Below, piece after piece: positions 33,575-44,761 of a DNA stretch of 64,000 bases (position 1 is the stretch's first letter; every line of letters starts with the position of its first letter). The notes beneath the pieces are model-generated. The model searched no databases. It saw nothing but the letters and a program-made list of their open reading frames with translations, and was not told where the DNA came from. Source of the stretch: Paraphysoderma sedebokerense (taxonomy: Eukaryota > Blastocladiomycota > Physodermatomycetes > Physodermatales > Physodermataceae); NCBI GenBank assembly GCA_025602915.1, contig JAHLJZ010000032.1, forward strand, positions 1-64,000, read 5' to 3'. The position numbers were made by a program, and so were the translations under genes.

Positions 33575-34984
33575 TTAAAATTGTTCCGGTTTATTACTAA
33601 GTTTAAATTGATCAGCTACATCAAACAAGGCAGCAACAAAAATCATGGCTTCTTCCAGTAAATTTGGGGCAAAGTTACAAGTTGTTCTAGCTACTTTTAA
33701 AGTCTTCGGAAAGCTCGGCCATTCCGATATTTGGTTATGACTACAACGCAGCGACTCTAACCTTGGCGGTAATTCCGGCAACTCCGTGAGGGCATTATGC
33801 GACAGATCTAGGTCTACTAGAGTTGTTGGTAGGTCTGGAATTTTAGCCAGCTTATTATGCATTAAGTCAAGATCCTCTAAACATGGCGGTAATTGAGACA
33901 TTGTTGTGAGTTGGTTATTTGATAAATCTAGCAAACGAAGAGTTTTTGGCAAGTAATTTGGTGGCAGAGATGCAATATCACAATTTCCAAGGCGAAGTGA
34001 AATAAGGTTGGAGGGAAGTTCCGGATGTCTTTTAACGAAGTTCGGTGAATCAGTAACGATGAGTTCTTCAAGTCGGGATGGCAATGAATCGATTATTGTA
34101 TTAGGGTTATTCCATAATCTTAAGACGCGGAGAGATGGTGGCAGCGGCGGTAAACGAGATAGCTTCGTAGCTTCGCATATAAGCGTATGAAGTAAAGGTG
34201 GGAGCTCAGGGAGTTCCGTAAATTCATTTAGATAGATATCTAGAGAATGAAGGTATTGAGGAAGGTACGGTAAGGTGGTCATTTCGCAATTAATTAGGCA
34301 TAAACGTTTTAGTTTCTGTGGAAACAGCAGAACATGTAGCGGTTCGACATGGCAATTGGTAATATCAATTTCTTGCAAATTTTCGGGAAATGTCTCGAGA
34401 GGTATCGAAATGTAATTTTCAAACTTCAATTTCCTTAGTGTCGGGGGAAGAGCGTATTGAAGGTGCTGTTGGTCGTCGTTTTGATATGATTCTATAAATT
34501 CAATCTTCTCCAGATTAACCATAATTTCAAATAAATCTGAGAGAATCATCGCAACGCTATGTTCCCCTCCACCATCGATTCGGATCCGGCGGACGTCCGG
34601 CAAGAACGAGCAAGTTTGCAATTCTCGCCACTTAAGAATATTATCGAATGCCCAATAGCGTAACGTGGAACCGTAGAATCTGAAGGTACGAAACAGTTCA
34701 TTACGGCAAGGTTCGTTAAAGATACTATTAACAAGTCTAAGGGACTTGAGATCTTTGTTCGGGACGAATTGAACAAGGTAATAGAGAATTTCCAAGAATA
34801 GTTGCTCCATTTGAGGTATTTGAATTTCCGATTTGTGTTTCAATTCTATTCCCATGTCATGTAGGGGAGGATTATATGCATCGTCCGAGTGAGTCACTTT
34901 TTTTGCCACTCTTCGCGTCTTCATCCGTGATTGGTTTAAAGTAGAACAGCCAGAAAGCAGTGAGTCGAAAGAAGAACAGTGCAC
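33575..34984 (-). CDS. LRR protein with F-box-like leader and LPxLPxxL-type repeats
   Basis: Single exon, 469 codons. After a basic leader there is an F-box-like segment (LFLEILYYLVQFVPNKDL, RLVNSIF), then about twelve short leucine-rich repeats of 20-23 residues. The repeats follow the pattern LPELPPRLESLRCSHN or LPDLPTTLVDLDLSHN. This PxLPxxLxxLxxxxN repeat is the type best known from bacterial effectors such as YopM, IpaH and SspH. It differs from the AMN1-type LRRs of the gene at 9281. No bacterial E3 domain follows; the C-terminus is a short helix (EEAMIFVAALFDVADQF). It could be a substrate receptor of an SCF ligase. A truncated paralogue lies at 35464-36187. Confidence 0.75.
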   Translation of the reverse strand: MHCSSFDSLLSGCSTLNQSRMKTRRVAKKVTHSDDAYNPPLHDMGIELKHKSEIQIPQMEQLFLEILYYLVQFVPNKDLKSLRLVNSIFNEPCRNELFRTFRFYGSTLRYWAFDNILKWRELQTCSFLPDVRRIRIDGGGEHSVAMILSDLFEIMVNLEKIEFIESYQNDDQQHLQYALPPTLRKLKFENYISIPLETFPENLQEIDITNCHVEPLHVLLFPQKLKRLCLINCEMTTLPYLPQYLHSLDIYLNEFTELPELPPLLHTLICEATKLSRLPPLPPSLRVLRLWNNPNTIIDSLPSRLEELIVTDSPNFVKRHPELPSNLISLRLGNCDIASLPPNYLPKTLRLLDLSNNQLTTMSQLPPCLEDLDLMHNKLAKIPDLPTTLVDLDLSHNALTELPELPPRLESLRCSHNQISEWPSFPKTLKVARTTCNFAPNLLEEAMIFVAALFDVADQFKLSNKPEQF

Positions 34985-35463
34985 GTTATTTTAGTAACAT
35001 TTATTTCAACTTCCAAATGTCATTATGAGATTTTTAATTAGAGATTGACAAAAAGGATAATACAATTATTACATCAGATTTGCATTATCTCGCAACTTCC
35101 AAGGTATCTCTCCGATTGCCATTCCTCAGAAATTAGTGGGACCCACCAAACGTGGTTTTAAGGATATGAAATGTTTCATTAAGTAACACCTAAGAGATTA
35201 TATAGCGACAGATTACAATTTGGTTGTCAGGGGCCGTTTGGTTTAATGCGTGTTGAACTATCGGTCGGCGACTTTCGCGCCAAGAGCCTCCAATGGACGG
35301 CACCAAAAATCTTTAATCAACGGGCAGCGGGTTGTCGCTAATGCGGTGTCTCCGTTAATTACTCTCAATAAATTGATTTTATTAAAGAACTAATTTGATC
35401 AGAGCAGTCCCGTACAATGTCATTGGAAGAAAATAAGTTGAGGTATTTTAAAATTAAGTTTTA
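34985..35463. other. Intergenic between LRR paralogues
   Basis: About 480 bp upstream of the intact LRR gene and downstream of the truncated one. No gene is seen. It should hold the promoter of the 34984 gene. Confidence 0.45.
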
Positions 35464-36187
35464 TTAAGTTGGGTCCAAGTCATCGCTTGAATCAAACATT
35501 TTTGAAGCAAAATTTATCGCTTCTTCTAGTAAACTTGGTGAAACGTTACAGCTTATTCGTACTGATATTAAAGTCTCTGGAAAAAATGGCCATTCCGATA
35601 TTTGATTATGCTTACATCGCAAAGATTTCAATCTTGGGGGTAGTTGAGGCAATTCTGTAAGATCATTATGGGATAGATGCAGAGAAACTAAAGTCGGCGG
35701 TATTACCGGCAGTTTTTTGAGTTTATTATGCGTTAACTCCAGCACCTCTAATTTTGGGGTTAATTCAGCCAATGTTGAAATTCTATTCTTTGACAAATCT
35801 AGTGAACGTAGGGTTTTTGGTAAGTAATTTGGTGGTATAGATACAATATCGCAATAATTGAGGCGAAGTGAGACAAGATTGCGGGACAGTTGCGGAAAAT
35901 TCTGAACGAATTGGCTTGAATGAGTGAGGGAGAGTTTCTCAAGGCTGGAAGGAAGAGAACCGATTAAAGTGTTATAAATATTTGATACCTCCAGGACTCG
36001 AAGACTTTGTGGCAGTGGCGGCAAGCGAGAAAGCTTCGCAGCATCGCATATGAGGGTATGAAGTAAAGGCGGTAGCTCTGGTAGCGTTGTTAAATTAGCT
36101 TGAGAGATTTCTAGGTAATGAAGGTATTCTGGAAGGTGCGGTAACGTTGTAATTCCGCAATCAATGAGTCGAAGACGTTTAAGTTTC
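35464..36187 (-). pseudogene. 5'-truncated LRR paralogue
   Basis: The open frame aligns with the C-terminal 60 percent of the LRR gene at 33575: KLKRLRLIDCGITTLP, LPELPPLLHTLICDAAKLS, ASIPPNYLPKTL-type repeats and a similar C-terminal helix. The frame starts abruptly at about 36187, in the repeat matching KLKRLCLINCE of the intact gene. The F-box-like leader and the first LRRs are absent. Immediately beyond lies subtilase sequence on the other strand. An internal Met at 36024 could start a 186-residue LRR-only protein. Many substitutions separate the two paralogues, so the duplication is not recent. Confidence 0.65.
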
Positions 36188-36204
36188 TAACTCGTTATTT
36201 TTAG

Positions 36205-37357
36205 CATCCTTCATTGAAAACGAAGACACAGACTTAGATGGGCATGGTAAGTGCAACTGTTTTTGTTTGATTATTAAATAAGAAATCAATTAACAGCTTC
36301 CTGCAGGATCACATGTCGCTGGTGTTGTCGCTGGAAAGTCTTATGGTGTTGCAAAGAATTGCACCCTTGTCCCTGTGAAGGTGTTGGGCAATAATGGCGG
36401 CGGTTCACTCGAATCAATCTTAGCTGGTCTCAGTTGGGTTTCTGAATCTGTCAAGCAAAGAAAGAAGCTTTCGGTGTTGAACATGAGTTTAGGTGGTCCC
36501 AATGTATATTGATCTATTTCGTCAACCCCAGATATATTTAAAAATCTTTAACTCATGTCAATGCTTCTTTGTTTCCATTTTAGACCCCCACAATTAATGA
36601 CGCAATGAAAGCTCTTGGTATGTACTCTTATTTGCTACAGGCTGGCTTATAAGCTAAAGTTCTCACGTATTTGTTTCTCTCTGTAGTTGATCTTGGTGTC
36701 ATCGCTGTTGTTGCCGCTGGTAACTTCGACATGGACGCGTGCGAGTTGAGTCCCGCCTCAGAACCAAGTGTAAGTGGTCCAAATGCCAGAGTCTATATTG
36801 ACTGTCAATTTAAAAAGCAATCACACCTGACTCATTTCATTATCTCTCCTTTCTTTCGCATTTTAAAACAGGTGATCACCGTGGGTTCAACCAATAAAAA
36901 CGACGTCCGATCTGATTTCTCAAACTGGGGCAAATGTTTGGACGTTTTCGCTCCAGGTGAAGAAATTAAATCCGTAGGAATATCAGGACCGAATGGTACC
37001 CTTACTGAGTCTGGCACATCGTAAGTTATATCTGCTGTTATTTTGTCGCATCTGTGAACTCACCTTTTATTTGTCTATAGCATGGCCAGTCCTTTTGTCG
37101 CTGGAGTTGCCGCCCTCTATTATTCAGCGAATCCGTCCGGATCTCCTGCGGCATTTGCAGAACTTTTGAAAAAGAGCGGAACCGAGGGAGCTATAGAGGT
37201 AATCAATATTACATAATCTGCATCCAATGTCTGACTTTTGCCAGGTAACTAACATCATCGATTTTCGTGTTCGTAGCCGAGCTCTATCAAGGAAGAATCC
37301 CCAAATCTTTTAGTCTATAGTCTTCTTGATAACAGTGCTTCTCATAGTCCTCAATAA
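36205..37357 (+). pseudogene. Subtilisin-like protease, 5'-truncated (copy 1)
   Basis: Exons encode FIENEDTDLDGHG-SHVAG (catalytic His), NCTLVPVKVLGNNGGG, LSVLNMSLGGPN, GVIAVVAAGNFD, SDFSNWGKCLDVFAPG and SGTSMASPFVAGVAAL (catalytic Ser), then a short tail to a stop at 37355-37357. All joins are GT-AG and in frame. The signal peptide, propeptide and catalytic Asp strand are missing. The sequence begins at an acceptor-like TTTTTAG at 36199-36204 that abuts a truncated LRR gene. Either the 5' exons were lost at the breakpoint near 36,190, or they lie elsewhere. It differs from the subtilase at 2699 by lacking the hydrophobic C-terminal anchor. Confidence 0.7.
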
Positions 37358-37575
37358 TATTGAGAATTGTGCATAAAAATACCTAGACTGAAATATCATG
37401 TAGATTATAATTGAATAAAAGCTAAACTTCCTTGTAAATTCCGCGGCCCCTCTCTGGCCACAAGGCCAACCGTGCCCTGATTCATCCTTCGCATTCTTGA
37501 TTCCCTTTTTTATCGCAATTCCGATAAGGTCGATAAGGTCTACCCTCGATTCCCGACACATCGGCAAAGCATCAG

Positions 37576-38861
37576 ATGCAGTTCTCCAAAGTTTATAAAC
37601 AAGCTTCATTACATCTTCTCCTTCATGAGTACAGACAGAGCTTCCAGCTTCTGCAATCGTTCTTTTCTTCGGAAACCTCCTCTACTCGCTACTACGAAAT
37701 ACTTAATGGCGATGATCAAAACAATTCTGAAATAAAATGTTCGTCGAAGCAGATCTCATTGGAATGTAGATTATTGCTTGTTTACATCACGGCATTCGAA
37801 AAATGCGATAGCATCAAGGAAATTATGAGTTCAGATGGATGGTGGAACATATGGGACAACATGATCAATTTTACAGGAGGAGTTGAAAATCTGGACTTTA
37901 TTGTATTCTCAAAGTTGTGAGTATTAGTTAAGATTGGCAATACAGTAAAAACTAAATTATTCATTCGTTTTCAACTGACCATCAACCTTTCACTTTTGAT
38001 CGTTGGAAAACAGCGTTCGTGCAGTTGTCAATTCAGAGAACACATCGCCTTCGGCTTTGAAAGTTTTACAAGAGAATATCGAGATCTATTTTAGTGCAAT
38101 TCCGGACTCGGTTTATGATGTTTTGATTACAGGAAAATCTAACAGCCCCAGCATGTCTGCCGCAAGACTCAAACGATATTTGAGAGCGTATCAAAGTATT
38201 GTACAAAGTTATTGTGTGGATGTCTTGGGAACCCTCGGAAAATGTCAAGATGCAACGGAATTTTTAAATAATAATGAAATTTTAGACGAAGGGGTAAGAA
38301 AGGTTGGTGGTAGTTCATTGATAGCTACTAATCGTCGGATTGCCTGATGACACTTTTCAAACTTAGGACATAGAATCACAAATCTTTCGTTTGGAAAATC
38401 CTAATTCATCTCCAAAAAATCCAACTGTAACAGAAAGTCCAGCAAACCAAGAATCGGTCATCTCATCGACCACTGCTACTGATCAACCAGCGTCGGACTC
38501 CTCCACTGAAGCTATTGATCCCGGCGCTGACCTACCGTCTACTGCCACAACCGATGAGAAAGTGTCGGATTCGCCTAATTCCAACGGTACACAAACCTCA
38601 GATGTCATGGTCACCGTCCAGAATGGAGTCACCATGTTGCGTGATCAGTTCAGACCTCTCCTGCCATTCTTCCGACACATTCAGTCGTATATCCCTGGAA
38701 TTTTAATCGTCATTATCATTGTATCGGCTGTATTCAGGCGACGTCAACCGTCGAAAACCACATTTAGGAGAGATGTGAGGTTGCAGAGGAATCAAGGATT
38801 GGCTAGTCAGTTATTTGCTAAACTAATTGATACAGTTAAAATGGGTTACAATATAACTTGA
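37576..38861 (+). CDS. Tail-anchored membrane protein, PEX26-like (copy 1)
   Basis: Three exons. The N-terminal part is helical (ASLHLLLHEYRQSFQLLQSFF, then KQISLECRLLLVYITAFEKC), resembling the TPR-like domain of PEX26. A Ser/Thr/Pro-rich linker follows, and then a single C-terminal membrane segment (GILIVIIIVSAVFRRRQ) flanked by arginines. Tail anchoring with a positively charged flank is typical of peroxisomal membrane proteins. PEX26 and its yeast analogue PEX15 recruit the PEX1/PEX6 ATPases for receptor recycling. The match rests on architecture and weak sequence resemblance, so the assignment is tentative. The length, about 390 residues, is longer than human PEX26 because of the linker. 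Duplicated at 46097. Confidence 0.45.
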
Positions 38862-39228
38862 TCAATATAGAGATTAATTGAAGAAATTTTCAAAATGTAC
38901 TGAAATAGCGAGACCTTCAGTGTCATTAGTGCTCTAAGTGACGAAGCAGTCGGAATGACTAGGATCCAGAACTGGCTGATGATTGATGGCCTCTCGGACT
39001 GGTTTATTCGTGCTTAGCATTTCTGCTCACTGGATAGGTGGCTCTGAGAAGCAAGTATGTCTAACATCATGAGCAGACTTAAGTTCGAATCAAGCAATTG
39101 TAGAGTTATCACTTGCTAGAATGAATGTGCTTCTAAGCTTGGCCCATGCACTCCTTCGTGACATTGTCGACTTTAAATATAACGCAAGACAGTCCTTTGA
39201 TATCTATATAAACTCTCGCCTTTCAGAT
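38862..39228. other. Intergenic, convergent 3' ends (copy 1)
   Basis: About 370 bp between the stops of the PEX26-like gene and TRS33. A GTTCGAATC string at about 39,083 resembles a tRNA T-loop, but no cloverleaf can be drawn around it. The same stretch recurs at 47,383-47,749. Confidence 0.45.
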
Positions 39229-40232
39229 TTATTTCAAATTTATCTTGATTTGAAATGTACCTGCATTCACACGCAAGAAAAACCACGTTCAGTACCCACT
39301 AACCAACTTGAAACGAAAAACTTAAACATAAAACATACATTGAGGAAGTGTGCTAGTTTCTGCCATTACAACGCTAGACACCCCTAAATTAGCTAATGCA
39401 CCTCGAATCAAACCGCAAGGAAACCACAGGTACTATAGATTTGGCTAGTGTTATTTGAAGATGTACTTTGCAAGGCAAACTAAGCAATCAAGACAAACCG
39501 GTATAACAGCTCTATTTGTTTCAATTTCATTCACATCAGATGACATTCGACTGAACCATCGAAAATTGTTGTCCTGCACGACATAGACACCCTAAGTGTG
39601 TCGAACAATAATTGTCAATTTCAACTCTTAACATGACGCAGCGAATATGATTGTCCGGTTGCTTGATCGTTAAATAAAAGTTTAGGAATTAGAATGTTTT
39701 ACCCTATGATTAGTTTTTAAATTATCTACTTGTTTTCGAAATAATATTGTCCATAGTTCTTTGCAAATGAACTTTACTATATCCAGTGTATCAGCGAACC
39801 TCGGTATATCTTTTGTGAATCTAGTAACAGACAATCGTATTCGTGTATCGTAAAAATCAGGTCAACCGTGGACAGAAATTAAAAATAATTAAGAGTAAAG
39901 CATAGGAAACAACATGAGCGTCGAGAATTGTTAGTTATCAACTTAACTCACAAAGCCTCATGACCGAAGAAACAACAAAAACGAGTAGTTCATTCTAAAG
40001 AAAACAAAAAAGCATTTGTCTCTTACTTTTCGACTATCTTCTGACCAACAGAATATCCCAACATCTCCAGTTTAAAATACACTGCTTCTCGATCTGTTTT
40101 TTCACCCTCAACTGCACTCGCACTTCTACACATGGCGTCCACCATTTCAATGAGTAAAAAGTCGAGGGCTGACTCGGAAACGTATTTCTGGCCGCTCTGT
40201 GAGACGATTAGATTGGGATTGATCTGTGACAT
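39229..40232 (-). CDS. TRS33: TRAPP complex subunit TRS33/TRAPPC6 (copy 1)
   Basis: Five exons. Exon 1 (40232-40027) has [16 protein letters not shown] and [16 protein letters not shown]. Exon 2 (from 39820) has [19 protein letters not shown] and [19 protein letters not shown]. Exon 3 has [16 protein letters not shown], exon 4 has [18 protein letters not shown], and the last exon ends [10 protein letters not shown]. This order is the BET3-fold TRAPPC6 family. The protein is a core subunit of the TRAPP tethering complexes that activate Rab GTPases in ER-Golgi traffic. All introns are GT-AG and in phase; the first is about 200 nt. An identical copy lies at 47750. Confidence 0.9.
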
Positions 40233-40531
40233 TCTTGTCGAAGTGGAGATATTATGAGTTAAAGTTTAGAAATGTAATGGCCCGCTGGTTATAGATGGCA
40301 CATCGACGATTCAAAGTCGACGTGGAATCGGAGATGAGGAAGGGAACAGCCCGACGCGGACAGAGCAGAAGTCGAGATGGTTCAAAGTACAAAAGTATTC
40401 GAATTAACAGTCTATTGAGAGATAGGGTTTCTTATTACATGGTTTTAATTATATATGTACATTACAATTTTTTCAAGAGTTATTTTACAGTAACAATAAC
40501 AATATATAACAAATCAAAGACAGAAACTTTT

Positions 40532-43500
40532 TCACTCTTCTCTTGGCGACGGACCCAGGTATGACTCAATGATCGCCTTAAGCTGTTCAGGTTTGATTGG
40601 CTTCGTAATAAAATTATTAAACAGACCACTGTCTAGACATCGTTTTCGTTCGGTTTCTAATGCGTTGGCTGTACAAGCAATGATTGGTAATTGGGTTGAA
40701 GTAAGGTGTAATTCGTTACGTATTTTTTCCGTCGCCTCGTCACCAGACATATTTGGCATGATTAAATCCTGTATGTTTCAGATATTAATAGTCAATACCT
40801 TGAGATAAAATAAAGTGACGGAGAATATACACGGATGACAAACCATCAGAATGAGATCAACCTTGGAGTCGGAAGATAACGATTTCTCTACACACTCAAC
40901 GGCTTGAACGCCGTCATTTGCCAGTACCACTTTATAACCCAGCTTTTTAACCATTTTTTGAGCAATCCGTTGAACGAGGAGATTATCTTCGACGATTAAA
41001 ATAGTAGGGGGTGGGGTAGAAGATGACCAATCTAGTGATTCCAATGATGAGGTAGGTGTTAAAGGTATGTTGTCTGCGGCAGTCATATCGATGATAGTAA
41101 AGGGTGCTATAAATTAAACATGAGTATAAATTTTTTCAAATCAATAGATAAGAGCAACTAACCATGTGTTATGGACTTCAAGTTCAAAGTTGTAGATAAC
41201 ACCAGCGAAATTCCACCATCGGCAACTCTGTTTTCTTTCACCCGAAGTGACGGAGGACTTTGACTGTCTTGATTGTTTTGTTGTAAACATTTTTGAATTA
41301 AAGACACTTTTAAACCTGGAGCTCCAAATAATGCTCCTTGGGTTGACTGGCTTGTTGAAAAGGGTTTACAGTTGGCAATTATTTCAGGGAGAGAGTTGGC
41401 AGAAGCATGTTGAATATGATGAACAATTTCCAGCCGATAATCATTTTCTGTAGACGAAACTGCAACCGATGCGAATACTGATGAACCAGAATGACAGACT
41501 TGAATGGATAATTTTGATAGTTGAATGAGGAGTTTAGTGATCCAATCGGCTTCGTCTGACTCGTTGACTCGAAGACTAGAAACCGCATTGTGTGGTAGGT
41601 CGGAAATGATGGAGAGCGAGTAATGTACATTCGTTGCCTCGGACAATCTTGCCACTTCCTTCCGAACATGCTGCATGATGTTTTCCAACAAAACTCCGTG
41701 ACTAAATTGACTAACTCCCCAAATCGACTGTTTGATACCGACACCGACGTATTCCAAAATGTCGTCAACGATGGAAGTGACATAGTCGAAAGCGTAAGAT
41801 GCTGAGCGCATTTGCTCATCGATATCAACCTTCGAATCAATGACTTGATGCAGTTTTCCGATGACTTGAGAAATTTCAGCGAGCGTGGAGGAAACGACAT
41901 GGATAGGATTTCTTAATTCGTGCTGTTTGAATTCTTTGTTAGAATCTGTCTTAGTCAAAGCCAAAAACCGAAAGTGACATACGCAAAGCCACAGTAACAT
42001 ATCCGTTCTCTCCACTGTAAGTGATTTCAACTCTTCTTGACTTTCTTCTAACCTTTTTCGGTACTCCACAATTTGCGTAATATCGTGGAAAATAATGACT
42101 TGGGCCACTGACGACAATTCAAAATCACCTATATTTCCTTGGATATTACGATCCAATTGCATTTCACCGATATGTAATTTCGGGGATATACTAACAGTTG
42201 CGCAGAAAGTCGTTCCATTTTGACGGCGGACCATTGATTCCACGCACCCAGGGCTGACACCACCGCACTCATCAGACTTGTCTGGCGAGTCTTCTTCAAA
42301 TGTCGGGAGGATTTGACGAATATGGATTTGCTTTTGCTCAAAATCAGATTGATCGTACCCAGTTTCGTTGAATGCGTGTTGATTGAACCCTGTTAAGATT
42401 CCCAATATGTCAACACAACAACAAGATGTTAGAAGAGGAACTTTATGGGCCAGGCCATTCAGGGCAAATCAACGTACCAATAATGTAACCGTTATCGTCA
42501 ATCACGATGAGCGAATCCGGAATCAATTGAACCACCGTCTTAGAATATGTCGATATAGCTTCCATCACACGACTAGAATGTTGCAACTGTTTGGTTCTTA
42601 ATTTTGCTTCCTAATTTTTCATCGGCATCCATTAGTATCAATAATCAACAGTATCACCAATTCAACAAGAGACTCACTTTTTTCGCGTGTTCAAACTGAG
42701 TTAACCCATGATGAAGGAAAAGACAGACTACAATTGTCGCAAATATAATGACACAAAGTGAGATAATAGACCATGGTGTCGTATACTTTGCGATGAATGG
42801 TTTCGAGGGAGAACAGTCCATAGACCTAAGACGAACACGTAAGAAAACTGATCCATTTACAAAAGGCATTAAAAGAAAAGACTCACCACACCCGATCTAT
42901 AGCGGTGATATTTACCGAAGTCAAGTAACTAAGGTCATCGGTTTTGTGATTGGCTGACCATCGGGCCCATATAAACTCATCGCCTGGAAGTACCTCGCTG
43001 CGATTTCCACCGGGCCCAAAATCATATACTGACATGCTAATATCGTTGGGAATTTGACGGTATATTTGTTCAAAGAATGGCTCAATCTGGGGGAGAAATA
43101 ATTAATATTTACATTGGTCAGAGTAGGTTGCATCAAGTGAAAAGTCGAAAGGCTAAATCATACCGCAAACGGCAACCAAACTGTCCCAAATTTGGATAAT
43201 CCATTGTCGAATACATAATCCGTCACCGGAAAAAACAAAACAAAACCACGACGTCCGTTTATAACAAGTGGATATACACCCGTCAATGAGGGCTCGACAG
43301 TTCGAAGGGTCTTTCTAATTGCAGCAACACGGGTCGGGGCAGTCGGTTGTAGCGAATTATAACCAAACGACACCGTTTGCTCTGATGTGGGATATCTGGA
43401 AAGACAAAAGGAATGTCAGCAATCTAATGTTTTCAGTGATTTAGTATTTTAAAACGATCCACATACAAGGCAGCAAGTCGCAAAGAATCGGGGGTTGGAA

Positions 43501-44188
43501 CATCATCCCGAACTTCAGTCATGTTCCACCATCGTCTCAATTCCAATTCTTGGGCTTGGGTGCCATTGGAATATACACTGAATCCTATGGCGTAGTTTCT
43601 TTTCAAATCGACAGAAGAATATTGAGCAAAATGAACATAATCTTCCTGTGACAATGTTCGTTTATTTCGAAGGGTGGCCCGGTAATTAATAGTCTTTAAG
43701 GAGCAAAAGGCAAAAAAAAGTCCCAAAAGTGAGTGAATACGCCACAGCGGTAACGTCATGTTCGATTCAAGGATCTTGATTGTTTACCAAATCGAGAGAA
43801 GATTGAACAGCGACTTCCAACATACTCGCCCGCTCAATACATTGAGACTCAAGTTCCTGCTTCATCAAGGAAAGTTCGGAATGACGAATAAAAAAGAAAA
43901 TTCCGATAGCGACACCTATAGCACATCAATTGTCAGCTATGTCTCCGTTAAGAGTTTTGGAGCTTTTCCTCCTATCATTCAGTTCTTTAAAATGTTGTGG
44001 TTCTAAAGATATGATGATAACAAAATGAATAGACATAATAAATTGAATGAAGTAGAATTACCGGTTCCGACTGCAAGAACAAATAATGTCACTATCCAGA
44101 TGCGCCACGAAACTCTAAAGTAGTCTTTCAGAGTCAACCGATGAGGACAGGGAGTGTCTTGCGCTATCCACGGCGGATGCATCTTCAT
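40532..44188 (-). CDS. CHASE-PAS hybrid histidine kinase with degenerate ATPase domain (copy 1)
   Basis: Multi-exon membrane sensor. Domains in order: two N-terminal membrane segments (IWIVTLFVLAVGT; GVAIGIFFFI), an extracellular CHASE domain (43,000-43,860; RVAAIRKTLR, SLTGVYPLVINGRRGFVLF), and a further membrane segment (SIISLCVIIFATIVVCLFL). A PAS domain (LIPDSLIVIDDNGYIIGFN) and coiled linker follow, then a HisKA box with His in HELRNP (about 41,905-41,922), an ATPase-like region and a receiver domain. The receiver has ILIVEDN, phospho-acceptor Asp in LMDLIMPNMSG and the Lys in FITKPIK. In the ATPase region the N-box and glycine boxes are not recognisable: LLIQLSKLSIQV stands where N-box asparagines belong, and no DxGxG is seen. 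Signal could be passed without autophosphorylation. Its ligand is unknown. An identical copy lies at 49053. Confidence 0.85.
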
Positions 44189-44328
44189 CTGGTTTGATAA
44201 AAAACAGAGATATAGAAAGGTGGCAAAAGTGTGTGCTTTTCGAGTGATGTATAGAATTGACGTTGACAAGGGTTCTCTCTCTTGCTTTTGACCGTGCAGT
44301 CGTTGTGGTCGCGCCATGGCCAAGAAGG

Positions 44329-44761
44329 TTATAAGTTTATTGTCGGACGGAGTATATCGCACCTCCTGGAAGTGATGCACTCCTCGGGTTGTACAGCGGA
44401 TAAAAAGATAATACGATCGACAGAACCCACGGACATCCCCGAACACGATGATACCGTCACACAGATTGTCTTGTCATTTTCACTGATATCCCAGTGACGA
44501 TAAATGTATCCACCGAAGCTCGAAATCGACAAAAGAGTCACGATGAGAAACACTTTAACAATCTATTTCTGCCGTTGTGATGTGTAACCCGTTGTTGTGT
44601 TTCGGCAGAACGATTTCCGTCAAAGAAGAACCCCCGTAGTCCAGAACCGATGTATTGTGGACTGTTTGGACGTCTATTCTTGTCTATTATGCTCGTTGGG
44701 ACATTGAAACATGACGGAGTGGCAATTACACTCGACTCAAACGGAGTAATCCAATTCACAG
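44329..44761 (-). pseudogene. 5'-truncated small membrane protein at the duplication junction
   Basis: This is the copy-1 remnant of the gene that is complete at 52850-53486. The exon encoding VNWITPFESSVIATPSCF is cut at 44761 and joined to the subtilase exon end (GGGCATG). The downstream membrane-segment exon (VFLIVTLLSISSFGGYIY) and C-terminus remain. It has no start codon of its own, so no normal product is expected. Confidence 0.6.

Larger units (their letters stand above)
36241..44761. repeat. 8,521-bp direct tandem repeat, copy 1
   Basis: The block runs from GGCATGG (within the subtilase His-motif exon) to CCAATTCACAG (within a membrane-protein exon on the minus strand). The next base, 44762, restarts the same GGCATGG. 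Every open frame in the block recurs at an offset of exactly 8,521 bp with identical translation, and the bases I compared directly are identical, introns and intergenic parts included. There is one ambiguous G at the junction and no longer shared homology. Confidence 0.95.

Noticed and set aside
33575-34984. Possible IpaH-type E3 ligase
   Set aside because: The LRRs resemble IpaH repeats, but no catalytic C-terminal E3 domain or CxD motif follows.
39075-39100. tRNA-like T-loop string GTTCGAATC
   Set aside because: No matching stems, anticodon arm or acceptor pairing could be drawn around it; repeated at 47,596-47,621 only because of the large duplication.
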